The notes under the pieces: generated by a model | Database searches by the model: none | The model's input: only the letters and a program-made list of their open reading frames with translations | What the model was told of the DNA's origin: nothing | Assembly: GCA_964639965.1 (NCBI GenBank) | Contig: CAZXGI010000045.1 | Span: 1 to 19,714, forward strand | Reading direction: 5' to 3' | Length of the DNA: 19,714 bases | Source: TMED23 sp964639965 | GTDB taxonomy: Bacteria; Pseudomonadota; Alphaproteobacteria; Rhodospirillales; UBA2165 | Shown here: positions 7,405 through 15,547 of the stretch, piece after piece | Position numbering within the stretch: the first letter of the stretch is position 1 | Layout of the letters: every line of letters begins with the position of its first letter | Translations under genes and position numbers: made by a program

Positions 7405-7794
7405 ATGACCTATCCAATAGAGAATATCCCACTAGTACGCTTGAAAAAACGTTCAGAGTTCCTGCGGGTTGCTTCGACACAAATGAAAAAAGTAACTCCA
7501 GGGCTGATTCTGCAAGGACGCAATCATACATCACAAGAAATAAAATCCAAGAAAATAGCCAATGTTCGATTTGGGTTCACTGTTAGTAAGAAAGTTGGAA
7601 ACGCTGTAGCCCGTAATCGAGCAAAACGGCGTTTAAAGGCTGCCGTTAAAGTTATACCAACCAACAAAGCCCCTTCAAACGTTGATTTTGTAATTATTGG
7701 GCGCCAGAATACACTAAAAAGGCCGTTCTCAGACCTCGTTTCTGATTTAGAAAAAGCTCTTCTAACAATCCAATTACCTATGAGGAATACATGA
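7405..7794 (+). CDS. rnpA: Ribonuclease P protein component
   Basis: The protein subunit of RNase P, which helps the catalytic RNA remove 5' leaders from pre-tRNAs. The 129-residue basic protein has the family core: LKKRSEFLRVA (13-23), RFGFTVSKKVGNAVARNRAKRRLKAA (55-80), including the RNR box at 70-72, and DFVIIGR (94-100). I chose ATG 7405. A TTG at 7396 is in frame and would add three residues, but neither start has a good ribosome binding site, so coupling to rpmH is likely. The insert between residues 24 and 50 is a little longer than in E. coli. The stop codon overlaps the yidD start (ATGA). Confidence 0.96.
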   Translation: MTYPIENIPLVRLKKRSEFLRVASTQMKKVTPGLILQGRNHTSQEIKSKKIANVRFGFTVSKKVGNAVARNRAKRRLKAAVKVIPTNKAPSNVDFVIIGRQNTLKRPFSDLVSDLEKALLTIQLPMRNT

Positions 7795-8126
7795 CTAAAC
7801 CCTCACACTTATTTGTATTAACGTTGCAAACCTGTATAAAAACTTATCAATGGCTGATTTCACCATTAATGCCAATAAACTGCCGCCATTTGCCTACCTG
7901 CTCTCAATATGCAAGCGAAGCTCTTAAGTTATATGGCCCTTGCAAAGGATTGTGGTTGACAATTAAACGTATCATGCGATGCCAACCTTGGGGCACCAGT
8001 GGGTACGATCCAGTTCCACGATTATCAAATTTGGAAAAGAATAAAAATTTATCCGAAAAGTCGGTTGCAGAATTGCGAACTGCCAGATATACCTCGCGCG
8101 CAAAGACTTTACAAAAATCAAATTGA
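7791..8126 (+). CDS. yidD: Membrane protein insertion efficiency factor YidD
   Basis: YidD is a small membrane-associated protein that helps YidC insert proteins. The family core is complete in residues 14-77: YQWLISPLMPINCRHLPTC-SQYASEAL, with the conserved Cys pair at 31 and 37, then the Cys-Gln-Pro-Trp box (RCQPWGTSGYDPVP). The ATG overlaps the rnpA stop codon (ATGA), so translation is coupled. The 111-residue protein has a polar C-terminal tail of about 35 residues beyond the core, not conserved in what I know of the family. The yidC gene follows after 65 bases. Confidence 0.95.
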   Translation: MTKPSHLFVLTLQTCIKTYQWLISPLMPINCRHLPTCSQYASEALKLYGPCKGLWLTIKRIMRCQPWGTSGYDPVPRLSNLEKNKNLSEKSVAELRTARYTSRAKTLQKSN

Positions 8127-8191
8127 AAGCAAAAAATTTAAGCCAGTGTGCAAGAAGCTAGGCATTAAAATTAAATCAGGAATACTATAAA

Positions 8192-9973
8192 ATGGAACAA
8201 AAAAACCTGCTTCTAGCAATAATACTGTCCGCAATCATTATGGTTGGATTCCAGTGGTATAATTCGAGCCAAATGTCGCCTAAGGTTGAAAATCCAGTGC
8301 CGCAAGAACCTAAAACCAACTTGCCAACTCTGCCAGAACCAATTACACCCTCAACAAAACTCAACACAAAAGGTGCAACAACTCCATCTAATACTGCAGA
8401 ATTAGCCGTCCCAATTCCTGGTTCCAAATTTATCACAACTCAGGCAGAAGCTTTAAGAAAGGCTCTTGCAAATACACCGCGGTTAAGAATCGAATCCGAG
8501 CGAGTGACGGGTTCTATCTCGTTGGTTGGAGCTAAAATAGATGATCTAACGCTCAAGAATTACCGCGAGACTATTCAGCCTGAAAGTAAAAATATCTCAC
8601 TGCTCTTACCATTCGGTAGCAGTAAACCTTATTATGCGGACTTTGGTTGGGTATCCGGCGATACACAAGTACCCAATTCAAAAACTATCTGGAAATCTAA
8701 CAGCCAAAAATTAACTCCTAGAACACCTATAAGTCTAACATGGAAGAATGCAGACGGAATAAGTTTTATCCAGGAAATTTCGCTCGATTCTAATTTTATG
8801 TTTACAATTAAGCAGCGTGTGGAGAATAACGGTACTAAATCAGCTACAGTCTATCCTTATGGCCGAATATCAAGAACCGGTACACCTGATATAACAGATT
8901 TTTATATACTGCATGAGGGTATGCTAGGTATTTTCGATGATGTTTTGAAGGAAATAGATTATGACGAAATTCAAGAAAATAAATTAATTGAGATAAAGTC
9001 AAAAGGTGGCTGGGTTGGGATTACCGACAAATATTGGCTAACAGCACTAATCCCAGATCAAAATTCCAATATAGATACGCGCTTCTCCGATCAAATCAGA
9101 GAGGGAAAGGATAATTATCAGGTTGATTTTCGCGGTAACGCTCAAAAAATTGTCCCGGGTGGGGCAACAGAAACCAAGAGCAAACTGTTTGCGGGGGCAA
9201 AGGAAGCACAACTAATTCTCGATTATCGAGATCAACTCAATATTACACGTTTTGATTTGGCAATTGATTGGGGTTGGTTTGAATTTCTGACCAAACCTAT
9301 TTTCTTTGCACTAGTATATTTTACCAAATACCTCGGTAATATGGGACTGTCTATTTTATTACTCACAGTTTTAATCAAACTTGCCTTTTTCCCACTAGCA
9401 AATAAATCTTATCGGGCCATGAGTAAAATGAAATTACTCCAGCCAGAAATGATCAAAATAAGAGATCGTTTTAAAGACGATAAAGCTAAAATGAATCAAG
9501 AGGTTATGCAGCTATATAAAAGAGAAAAGGCAAATCCTGCTGCCGGTTGTTTACCTATCTTACCTCAAATTCCAGTATTCTTTGCACTTTATAAAGTTGT
9601 ATTCGTAACCATAGAATTACGACATGCGCCGTTCTATGGTTGGATTAAAGATTTATCTGCAGCTGACCCCTTAACACCTCTTAATTTGTTCGGGCTAATT
9701 AATTGGACACCACCGGAAATTATAGCGATTGGGGTCTGGCCTATTATTATGGGAGCCACAATGTATATTCAGCAAAAATTGAATCCCCCCCCTCCCGACC
9801 CAATGCAAGCTAAAATATTTATGTTTCTACCCATCATGTTCACGTTCATGCTGGCTCGCTTTCCATCTGGATTGGTTATTTACTGGGCATGGAATAATGC
9901 TCTCTCAGTATTACAACAATATGTAATAATGCGGAAAGCTGGCGCGCCCATTGGAAACCAGAAAAAGGGTTAA
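8192..9973 (+). CDS. yidC: Membrane protein insertase YidC
   Basis: YidC inserts and folds inner-membrane proteins, alone or with SecYEG. The 593-residue protein has the proteobacterial layout: a first membrane helix (5-23), a Pro-rich linker, a large periplasmic beta domain (about 95-345), then the conserved insertase core with five membrane helices (about 365-582). Core motifs visible are FFPLANKSYRAMSKMK (399-414), LQPEMIKIRDRFKDDKAKMNQEVMQLYK, NPAAGCLPILPQIPVFFALY and RFPSGLVIYWAWNN. Lys396 is at the position of the groove arginine (E. coli Arg366), as I recall for other alphaproteobacterial YidC proteins. A PPPPDP turn (532-537) is encoded through a C8 tract. An AGGA lies about 11 bases before the ATG. 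It is the last gene of the rpmH operon before engB, 32 bases on. Confidence 0.98.
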   Translation: MEQKNLLLAIILSAIIMVGFQWYNSSQMSPKVENPVPQEPKTNLPTLPEPITPSTKLNTKGATTPSNTAELAVPIPGSKFITTQAEALRKALANTPRLRIESERVTGSISLVGAKIDDLTLKNYRETIQPESKNISLLLPFGSSKPYYADFGWVSGDTQVPNSKTIWKSNSQKLTPRTPISLTWKNADGISFIQEISLDSNFMFTIKQRVENNGTKSATVYPYGRISRTGTPDITDFYILHEGMLGIFDDVLKEIDYDEIQENKLIEIKSKGGWVGITDKYWLTALIPDQNSNIDTRFSDQIREGKDNYQVDFRGNAQKIVPGGATETKSKLFAGAKEAQLILDYRDQLNITRFDLAIDWGWFEFLTKPIFFALVYFTKYLGNMGLSILLLTVLIKLAFFPLANKSYRAMSKMKLLQPEMIKIRDRFKDDKAKMNQEVMQLYKREKANPAAGCLPILPQIPVFFALYKVVFVTIELRHAPFYGWIKDLSAADPLTPLNLFGLINWTPPEIIAIGVWPIIMGATMYIQQKLNPPPPDPMQAKIFMFLPIMFTFMLARFPSGLVIYWAWNNALSVLQQYVIMRKAGAPIGNQKKG

Positions 9974-10005
9974 ATTTCTAGTTTTAAACCGTTTAGGTTA
10001 GAATT

Positions 10006-10656
10006 ATGGATAAAACTATAGACGAGCCAACGCTAGAAGCGGGGCGATTATTGTTTACACAAAATTGTGATTTCTTACTAGGTGCGGCTTCGCTCAACCA
10101 ACTTCCTGATGGCCAATTAACAGAAATTGCCTTTGCAGGACGGTCCAATGTTGGTAAGTCCAGTCTTTTAAATGCTCTAACCGGTCGCAAAAATCTTGCT
10201 CGCACTTCCAATACGCCAGGACGAACACAGCAAATAAATTTTTTTAATCTTGGTAACAGAATTATGCTTGTTGATCTGCCCGGTTATGGATATGCCCGAG
10301 CTACAAAATCAGTTGTTGAGAATTGGACCCAACTAATAAAAGATTACCTTAGGGGTCGCGTACAATTACGACGGGTTTGTTTATTAATTGATTCACGACA
10401 TGGGCTAAAAGCAACCGATCGTGAAACAATGAATTTGATGGATGCCGCAGCTGTTGGTTATCAAATTATCTTCACCAAATGCGATAAAATAAAAGTATTA
10501 GATATGGAAAAATTGGTAGTTAGAACTCAGGAAGAGGCGGTAAAACACGGAGCTGCCCACCCTAATATTATGGTAACAAGTAGCACTAAGTCGAGAGGTA
10601 TCAGGCAATTAAGAGCCGAACTTGCCGAACTTGCAAAAAATAATATTAACCAATAA
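10006..10656 (+). CDS. engB: Ribosome biogenesis GTPase YihA/YsxC (EngB)
   Basis: A small TRAFAC-class GTPase needed for late 50S subunit assembly. The 216-residue protein has all nucleotide motifs in order: G1 GRSNVGKS (45-52), the switch segment TPGRTQ (70-75), G3 DLPGYG (90-95), G4 TKCD (157-160) and G5 TSS (191-193). Length is typical (about 200). ATG 10006 has an AGG 8 bases upstream. It follows yidC by 32 bases on the same strand, so it probably shares the rpmH-yidC transcript. The gene's last codons and stop lie inside a 26-bp perfect palindrome. Confidence 0.97.
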   Translation: MDKTIDEPTLEAGRLLFTQNCDFLLGAASLNQLPDGQLTEIAFAGRSNVGKSSLLNALTGRKNLARTSNTPGRTQQINFFNLGNRIMLVDLPGYGYARATKSVVENWTQLIKDYLRGRVQLRRVCLLIDSRHGLKATDRETMNLMDAAAVGYQIIFTKCDKIKVLDMEKLVVRTQEEAVKHGAAHPNIMVTSSTKSRGIRQLRAELAELAKNNINQ

Positions 10657-10672
10657 TTTAAATTATTGGTTA
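10647..10672. repeat. 26-bp perfect palindrome at the engB stop codon
   Basis: Each half is TAACCAATAATTT or its reverse complement, with no spacer and no mismatch over 26 bases. It contains the engB stop codon (10654-10656). As RNA it could fold as a hairpin with about 11 A/U-rich pairs, but the following bases (TTTGG) are not a U-tract, so it is a poor terminator. It overlaps the -35 box of a possible argB promoter and could be a protein-binding operator. Confidence 0.6.
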
Positions 10673-10695
10673 TTTGGATATAGGTAGGGTAAAAT
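10666..10695 (+). promoter_or_regulatory. Possible argB promoter
   Basis: TTGGTT (10666-10671) and TAAAAT (10690-10695) are spaced by 18 bases, 40 bases upstream of the argB start codon. The -10 box is good and the -35 box partial. The -35 box forms the right-hand end of the palindrome at 10647-10672, so a dimeric regulator bound there would block it. This is inference from position only. Confidence 0.35.
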
Positions 10696-10735
10696 TGCCC
10701 GTGTACATTTCAATAATAAATTTAAGTACAAAACA

Positions 10736-11644
10736 ATGACAAAAACGAACAATAAATCAAAGAAACAACCACACACCCAGGCCGCAATACTTGGTGAAGC
10801 GTTGCCATATATGAGACGCCATAGTGGTAAAACGTTCGTAGTAAAATATGGTGGACATGCGATGGGCAATCCAGATTTAGCTAAACTTTTTGCTAATGAT
10901 ATTGTTTTATTAAAGCATGTTGGTGTCAATCCCGTCGTCATTCATGGCGGAGGGCCACAAATAGCAGAAATGCTAGACCGATTAAAAATACAATCCTCTT
11001 TCGTTGATGGATTGAGAGTCACCGATAGGGAAACCGTTGAAGTTGTTGAAATGGTTTTAGCTGGTAAGATCAATAAACAAATAGCAGCTGCAATTAATCA
11101 CGCCGGTGGTATAGCTGTTGGTCTATCTGGCAAAGATGGAAATCTCATCCAAGCTACTAAAGTTCGCCGAACCAAGCGTGATCCAGATTCCAATATTGAA
11201 AAAATTCTTGATTTAGGGTTTGTTGGAGAACCCAAAAACATTGGTACTCATTTACTCGAAGTTTTTAAAGAAACTGATATTATACCTATAATAGCGCCTA
11301 TTGGTTCTGGAAATGCAGGCGAGACCTATAACATTAACGCAGATACGGCGGCCGGATCAATTGCCTCTGCGATGTCAGCTAGTCGACTTTTATTGCTGAC
11401 CGATGTTGCTGGGGTCTTAGATGCAAAGGGCAACCTTATTGAGAAAATAAATACAAAGAAAGCCAGAGAGCTGATTAATAATGGCACCATTAAAGACGGC
11501 ATGATTCCTAAAGTTGAGACATGTGTCAACGCCGTGGAAAATGGTGTCGATGCAGCAGTTATTATAGATGGCCGAGTCCCCCATGCGTTACTACTAGAAC
11601 TATTCACAGAACATGGTGCCGGAACACTCATTGAAGCAGACTAG
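10736..11644 (+). CDS. argB: Acetylglutamate kinase
   Basis: ArgB phosphorylates N-acetylglutamate, the second step of arginine synthesis, in the cytoplasm. The 302-residue protein has the amino-acid-kinase signatures: FVVKYGGHAMGN (34-45, Lys37), VVIHGGGPQI (67-76), DGLRVTDRETVEVVEMVLAGKINK (91-114, substrate Arg94) and a C-terminal INADTAAGSIA ... LLTDVAGV nucleotide site. An N-terminal helix before the core (about residues 13-29) is the feature that in other organisms accompanies hexameric, arginine-inhibited enzymes, so feedback inhibition is likely. No clear Shine-Dalgarno precedes ATG 10736. It is separated from engB by 79 bases with a possible promoter. Confidence 0.98.
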   Translation: MTKTNNKSKKQPHTQAAILGEALPYMRRHSGKTFVVKYGGHAMGNPDLAKLFANDIVLLKHVGVNPVVIHGGGPQIAEMLDRLKIQSSFVDGLRVTDRETVEVVEMVLAGKINKQIAAAINHAGGIAVGLSGKDGNLIQATKVRRTKRDPDSNIEKILDLGFVGEPKNIGTHLLEVFKETDIIPIIAPIGSGNAGETYNINADTAAGSIASAMSASRLLLLTDVAGVLDAKGNLIEKINTKKARELINNGTIKDGMIPKVETCVNAVENGVDAAVIIDGRVPHALLLELFTEHGAGTLIEAD

Positions 11645-11677
11645 TTTTTTAATCGACATCCGAGCAAGGTCATGTTT

Positions 11678-12358
11678 ATGGATAAGCTAGCGTTGGAATT
11701 CGGCGATATTGAAACATGGATTTTTGACCTTGATAACACCCTGTATCATTCATCGATAAACTTATTTAGTCAAATTGATAGACGCATGTGTGACTATGTT
11801 TCAAAGATCCTAAAAATATCTGCCTCAGAAGCCTATAAAGTTCAAAAAAGTCTCTTTAGAGAACATGGCACCACATTGCGAGGTATGATGGACCTTTACA
11901 ACATGGACCCCGGTCCCTACCTTGACTACGTGCACGACATAGATTTTTCTTTTATCAAACCTGATAGTGTCTTAGCAAACTCGTTGAAGGCTATACCTGC
12001 ACAAAAGATTATTTTTACCAATGCCACAGCAAGCTACGCTAGGCAAGTTATCAAATGTTTACAAATAGACAATCATATAGAAAATATTTTTGATATTGTT
12101 GACGCTGGTTATATTCCCAAACCCGCCCCTGAAATTTATTCTCAATTCATAGACAAATTTAATATAAACGCCAATAAAGCAATTATGGTAGAGGATATGG
12201 CGCGTAATTTAGTTCCTGCTGCCAAGTTGGGAATGAAAACTGTTTGGGTTAAAACGGGTCAAACTTGGGCTCATAATGGAATTGAAGCTATAAAACCCGA
12301 CTATATTACAGATAACTTATCCCAATGGCTTGCAATGATTACAGGTAATTCAAATTGA
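11678..12358 (+). CDS. HAD-family pyrimidine 5'-nucleotidase
   Basis: A haloacid-dehalogenase-superfamily hydrolase of the pyrimidine 5'-nucleotidase type, usually found after argB in alphaproteobacteria. Motif I is FDLDNTLY (16-23, nucleophile Asp17, acid Asp19), motif II FTNA (113-116), motif III Lys148 in PKPAPEIY, and motif IV VEDM (171-174). The cap is helical (residues 24-95), with IDRRMCDYV typical of the family that dephosphorylates pyrimidine nucleotides; the true substrate is not certain. I chose ATG 11678 because AAGG (11666-11669) is 8 bases upstream; an in-frame ATG at 11672 would leave only 2 bases. It follows argB by 33 bases and is probably co-transcribed with it. Confidence 0.88.
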   Translation: MDKLALEFGDIETWIFDLDNTLYHSSINLFSQIDRRMCDYVSKILKISASEAYKVQKSLFREHGTTLRGMMDLYNMDPGPYLDYVHDIDFSFIKPDSVLANSLKAIPAQKIIFTNATASYARQVIKCLQIDNHIENIFDIVDAGYIPKPAPEIYSQFIDKFNINANKAIMVEDMARNLVPAAKLGMKTVWVKTGQTWAHNGIEAIKPDYITDNLSQWLAMITGNSN

Positions 12359-12421
12359 TAACATATATCCCCCATTGACATAACAGTCCTTTAACCGCAC
12401 ATTCCAGACCTTGTTATCAAT
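12354..12421. repeat. Inverted repeat ATTGATAACA in front of dapD
   Basis: ATTGATAACA (12354-12363, overlapping the stop of the HAD gene) is matched by its exact reverse complement TGTTATCAAT at 12412-12421, 20 bases before the dapD start codon, with 48 bases between. A third related copy, ATTGACATAACA, sits at 12375-12386 in direct orientation. These could be repeated operator sites or the base of an RNA stem. The region also offers TTGACA (within 12375-12386) as a -35 box, but no good -10 box at the right distance. Confidence 0.45.
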
Positions 12422-12441
12422 CTATAAAAAGGCGAAAACCA

Positions 12442-13293
12442 TTGAACAATCAAGAATTAAAGAATGTTATTGATGCTGCTTGGGAGACCCGCGAAAACAT
12501 AAATTCGAAAACCACAGGAAACATTCGCGATGCTGTTGAAACTGCTCTTAATCTCCTAGATAATGGAAAAGAACGGGTGGCCGAACCAAAAAATAGTCAA
12601 GGATCTTCATGGCAAGTTAACCAATGGCTAAAAAAGGCGGTCTTATTATCATTTCGGCTAAATGATATGGAAATCATTAACAATAGTGCCGGTGATGGGA
12701 ATTGGTGGGATAAGGTACCCTCTAAATTCTCCGGTTGGACCGAAAAAGAATTTTCAACAGCAGGATTCCGGGCAGTACCAAATTGTGTTGTTCGACATTC
12801 AGCCTTTATTGCACCCGGTGCAGTATTAATGCCTTCATTTGTAAACCTTGGGGCATACGTTGGTGAAAATTCAATGATTGACACATGGGCAACTATTGGA
12901 TCATGTGCGCAAATTGGAAAAAATTGCCATATATCAGGTGGTGTTGGCATTGGTGGTGTACTAGAACCATTACAAGCCGACCCAGTCATAATTGAAGATA
13001 ACTGCTTCATCGGTGCCCGCTCTGAAGTAGCGGAGGGTGTCATTATCCAAACCGGGGCAGTACTCGCAATGGGGGTTTTTATTGGGGCCTCAACCAAAAT
13101 TATTAACCGAGAAACAGGCGACATTCATCAAGGAAATGTGCCAGCTTATTCAGTTGTAGTTCCAGGTTCACTTGCTGGCAGGGATTTACCAGATGGTACA
13201 CCGGGGCCTAGCCTTTATTGCGCTGTAATTGTTAAAACTGTTGACGAAAAAACACGCTCTAAAACTTCTATAAACGATTTATTGAGAGATTAA
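12442..13293 (+). CDS. dapD: 2,3,4,5-tetrahydropyridine-2,6-dicarboxylate N-succinyltransferase
   Basis: DapD transfers succinyl from succinyl-CoA to tetrahydrodipicolinate in the succinylase route to diaminopimelate and lysine. The 283-residue protein has a helical N-terminal domain (1-110) and a left-handed beta-helix of hexapeptide repeats (about 115-225), with the signature MIDTWATIGSCAQIGKNCHI (145-164), GGVGIGGVLEPLQ (166-178) and GARSEV (191-196). Asp147 and Glu195 align with the residues proposed as catalytic in the mycobacterial enzyme (spacing of 48 is the same). The start codon is TTG at 12442, since the N-terminus MNNQELKNVIDAAWE fits the family and no upstream ATG exists; AAGG lies 9 bases before it. 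The dapE gene follows after 9 bases. Confidence 0.97.
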   Translation: MNNQELKNVIDAAWETRENINSKTTGNIRDAVETALNLLDNGKERVAEPKNSQGSSWQVNQWLKKAVLLSFRLNDMEIINNSAGDGNWWDKVPSKFSGWTEKEFSTAGFRAVPNCVVRHSAFIAPGAVLMPSFVNLGAYVGENSMIDTWATIGSCAQIGKNCHISGGVGIGGVLEPLQADPVIIEDNCFIGARSEVAEGVIIQTGAVLAMGVFIGASTKIINRETGDIHQGNVPAYSVVVPGSLAGRDLPDGTPGPSLYCAVIVKTVDEKTRSKTSINDLLRD

Positions 13294-13302
13294 ATAATTC
13301 TC

Positions 13303-14463
13303 GTGCCCGATCAAATAAATGCCATAGAACTCTCTCGTTCACTCATCAAATGTTCTAGTGTAACCCCTGAGGACGGCGGCACACAAAAAACCTTGGAGAA
13401 AGTATTAACCGATCTTGGATTTTCGTGTCATAGTAAAACCTTTACCGATAAAAACACCCCAGATATCAAGAACCTTTACGCACGATTTGGAAACTCCGGT
13501 CCAAACTTCTGCTTTGCTGGGCATACGGATGTTGTCCCTGTTGGTGATGCAGAGAGTTGGACAAAAGATCCTTTTGGTGGTGAAGTTGTCAATGGAAATT
13601 TATATGGCCGGGGAGCATCTGACATGAAAACAGCCATTGCATGTTTTGTCGAGGCCACCTCCCACTTCATTAAAACCTACGGAGCCGATTTTGGTGGATC
13701 AATCTCACTCTTGATCACAGGTGATGAAGAAGGTCCAGCAATAAACGGCACACGCAAATTACTTGAATGGGTTGAATCTAAAGGAGAAAAAATTGATGCA
13801 TGCATTGTAGGCGAACCAACGAATCCTACCACTCTTGGCGAGATGATTAAAATTGGTCGCAGAGGGAGCTTAAACGGTACGCTAACTGTCCATGGAATAC
13901 AAGGTCACACTGCATATCCGCATTTGGCAAAAAATCCAATTCATACCCTGATTAATATGTTAAGCTCTATCGCTAATCTTCATTTGGATGATGGTTCCGA
14001 ACATTTTCAGGCGTCAACCATACAAATCTCAACTGTTGACGTGGGTAATTTAGCCACAAACGTAATACCATCAAAAGCAAGAGCTGTCTTTAATATCCGA
14101 TATAATGATCTCCATAGCTCAAAAACTCTTGAAAAATTGCTTAGAAACAACCTCGACGCAATTGATCGCGATTATGATTTAAATATTTATGTTTCCGGTG
14201 AAAGTTTTTTTACACCCCCAGGAAAGCTAAGTAATATTATTTCAAATTCTATAAAATCTGTGATTGGAAGAACGCCGGAGCTTAGTACGACCGGAGGAAC
14301 ATCCGATGCTAGGTTTATCAAGAATTATTGCCCAGTTGTAGAGTTTGGTTTAATTGGCCAAACAATGCACAAATCAGATGAACATGTCGCTATCGAAGAC
14401 TTGAAATCATTAACTAAAATATACTCGGCAGTCCTCGAACAATTCTTTGAAAAGAATATTTAA
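13303..14463 (+). CDS. dapE: Succinyl-diaminopimelate desuccinylase
   Basis: A zinc-dependent M20-family hydrolase that releases succinate from N-succinyl-diaminopimelate, giving LL-diaminopimelate for lysine and peptidoglycan. The 386-residue protein shows the metal and catalytic residues: FAGHTDVVPVGD (71-82, His74 and Asp76), GRGASDMK (102-109, Asp107), TGDEEG (139-144, general base Glu142 and ligand Glu143), GEPT (170-173, Glu171) and MHKSDEH (355-361, His356). The dimerisation segment with GRRGSLNG and GHTAYPH lies between them. It starts at GTG 13303 with no clear Shine-Dalgarno, 9 bases after dapD, so translation is probably coupled. The downstream membrane-protein gene begins 3 bases after its stop. 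Confidence 0.97.
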   Translation: MPDQINAIELSRSLIKCSSVTPEDGGTQKTLEKVLTDLGFSCHSKTFTDKNTPDIKNLYARFGNSGPNFCFAGHTDVVPVGDAESWTKDPFGGEVVNGNLYGRGASDMKTAIACFVEATSHFIKTYGADFGGSISLLITGDEEGPAINGTRKLLEWVESKGEKIDACIVGEPTNPTTLGEMIKIGRRGSLNGTLTVHGIQGHTAYPHLAKNPIHTLINMLSSIANLHLDDGSEHFQASTIQISTVDVGNLATNVIPSKARAVFNIRYNDLHSSKTLEKLLRNNLDAIDRDYDLNIYVSGESFFTPPGKLSNIISNSIKSVIGRTPELSTTGGTSDARFIKNYCPVVEFGLIGQTMHKSDEHVAIEDLKSLTKIYSAVLEQFFEKNI

Positions 14464-14466
14464 CTT

Positions 14467-15054
14467 ATGGCGTCTATTAGTGCTCCTTTAGGAGAAATAG
14501 TTAACTCAATCTATGGTTCTCTCCGACTAGCTGTTGCCGATAAGAATGGCCTGAACTATTTTAATTTTTCATATTTGGGATTCTGGCATTCATTTACTGC
14601 AGCAATTATAATTGCGCCAATATTTATACTTCTACTTAACGTTCGATATGCACTGAACGAAAACGAAATAAATTTTTTGCGTTTTATGACCATTTACACT
14701 ATCGCATACGTTATTGGCTGGGTAGCTTTTCCCTTATTAATTAATTATATAACAAATATACTTGGTATCAGTGGAAGATTTATCCGTTATATTGTCGTGT
14801 ATAATTGGGCTTCAGTATTGCAAAATTTTTTATATTTACCATTCGCTATATTAGTTGAAGCCCATTTAGTCCAGGGTTCTCTTGCTACCATGATAGGACT
14901 AGCTCTCCTAGGGCTTGTGTTTTTATATACGTATTTTATAACCAAAACCACGCTTGAGGTTCCAAATGGAATTGCCACAGGAATAGTTGTTTGTGATTTG
15001 ATACTAAGTATTATAATTAGTACCATTACACAACGAACACTCCATGTTTTCTAG
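14467..15054 (+). CDS. Yip1-like integral membrane protein of unknown function
   Basis: A 195-residue inner-membrane protein with five predicted helices (about 40-60, 71-98, 107-130, 138-158 and 165-187) and a short polar N-terminus that may lie along the membrane. The topology and the sequence SVLQNFLYLPFAILV resemble the bacterial Yip1/YIPF-type domain family, but the match is by impression and no catalytic motif is present. It begins 3 bases after dapE and ends 9 bases before the thioesterase gene, so it is very likely part of the same transcript. That position does not by itself show a lysine-related role. Membrane location is sure; function is unknown. Confidence 0.75.
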   Translation: MASISAPLGEIVNSIYGSLRLAVADKNGLNYFNFSYLGFWHSFTAAIIIAPIFILLLNVRYALNENEINFLRFMTIYTIAYVIGWVAFPLLINYITNILGISGRFIRYIVVYNWASVLQNFLYLPFAILVEAHLVQGSLATMIGLALLGLVFLYTYFITKTTLEVPNGIATGIVVCDLILSIIISTITQRTLHVF

Positions 15055-15063
15055 GGACAAACT

Positions 15064-15504
15064 ATGAACAATAAAGATCTCGAAAATTGGTTTGTAACAT
15101 ACCGTGGCATTGTGTTGCCTCAACATTGCGATCACTATGGACATTTAAATGTTCGCTTTTATGCCCATTTCTTCGATGATGGGGGTTTTCAAATGTGGCG
15201 GCATATCGGGATTAAACAAAGTGATCTTACCCAGAATGGTATGGGTGTAGTGGTCGCTAATATTTCCATCAACTTTATTCACGAAATTACCGCCGGTGAA
15301 TTAATGGAAATAAGAGGTGGCTGGACCAAAATGGGTAATAAAAGTATGACCCACGAACAGCAGATGTATAATGCAGATACTGGTGTCCATTGTGCAACAC
15401 AAACGACATCAGAAGTCTATTTTGACATGAAGAAACGCCGGTCTGCAGCAATGCCGGAAGATTTAAGAAAAATAGTTGAGGCCCATGTTATTGATCTTGA
15501 GTAA
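15064..15504 (+). CDS. Hotdog-fold acyl-CoA thioesterase (4HBT family)
   Basis: A 146-residue single-domain hotdog protein. The N-terminal signature HCDHYGHLNVRFYAHFFDD (21-39) matches the 4-hydroxybenzoyl-CoA thioesterase pattern D-x-x-G-H-x-N-x-x-x-Y, with Asp23 as the catalytic acid that activates water against the thioester. The central helix and the strands VVANISINFIHEITAGELMEI fit the fold. Length is typical (130-150). ATG 15064 has AGGGA (15053-15057) 6 bases upstream. It is 9 bases downstream of the Yip1-like gene and is the last gene of the dap-containing run. The acyl group it releases is unknown; a small or beta-hydroxy acyl-CoA is as likely as succinyl-CoA. Confidence 0.88.
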   Translation: MNNKDLENWFVTYRGIVLPQHCDHYGHLNVRFYAHFFDDGGFQMWRHIGIKQSDLTQNGMGVVVANISINFIHEITAGELMEIRGGWTKMGNKSMTHEQQMYNADTGVHCATQTTSEVYFDMKKRRSAAMPEDLRKIVEAHVIDLE

Positions 15505-15547
15505 CTTTAACCAATTAAGTCAGCGTTTGATTAATAAATTACGGGTA

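Noticed and set aside
7999..8190. 63-residue plus-strand frame between yidD and yidC
   Set aside because: It overlaps the yidD 3' end in another frame, has no ribosome binding site and no family resemblance; yidD is clearly the real gene.
12376..12405. dapD promoter using TTGACA upstream of the gene
   Set aside because: The -35 match is perfect, but the bases 16-18 positions downstream (around CACATT) are a poor -10 box, so it was not listed as a promoter.
12597..13124. Long (175 aa) minus-strand frame inside dapD
   Set aside because: It is antisense to a well-conserved dapD; the frame reflects the codon pattern of the hexapeptide repeats.
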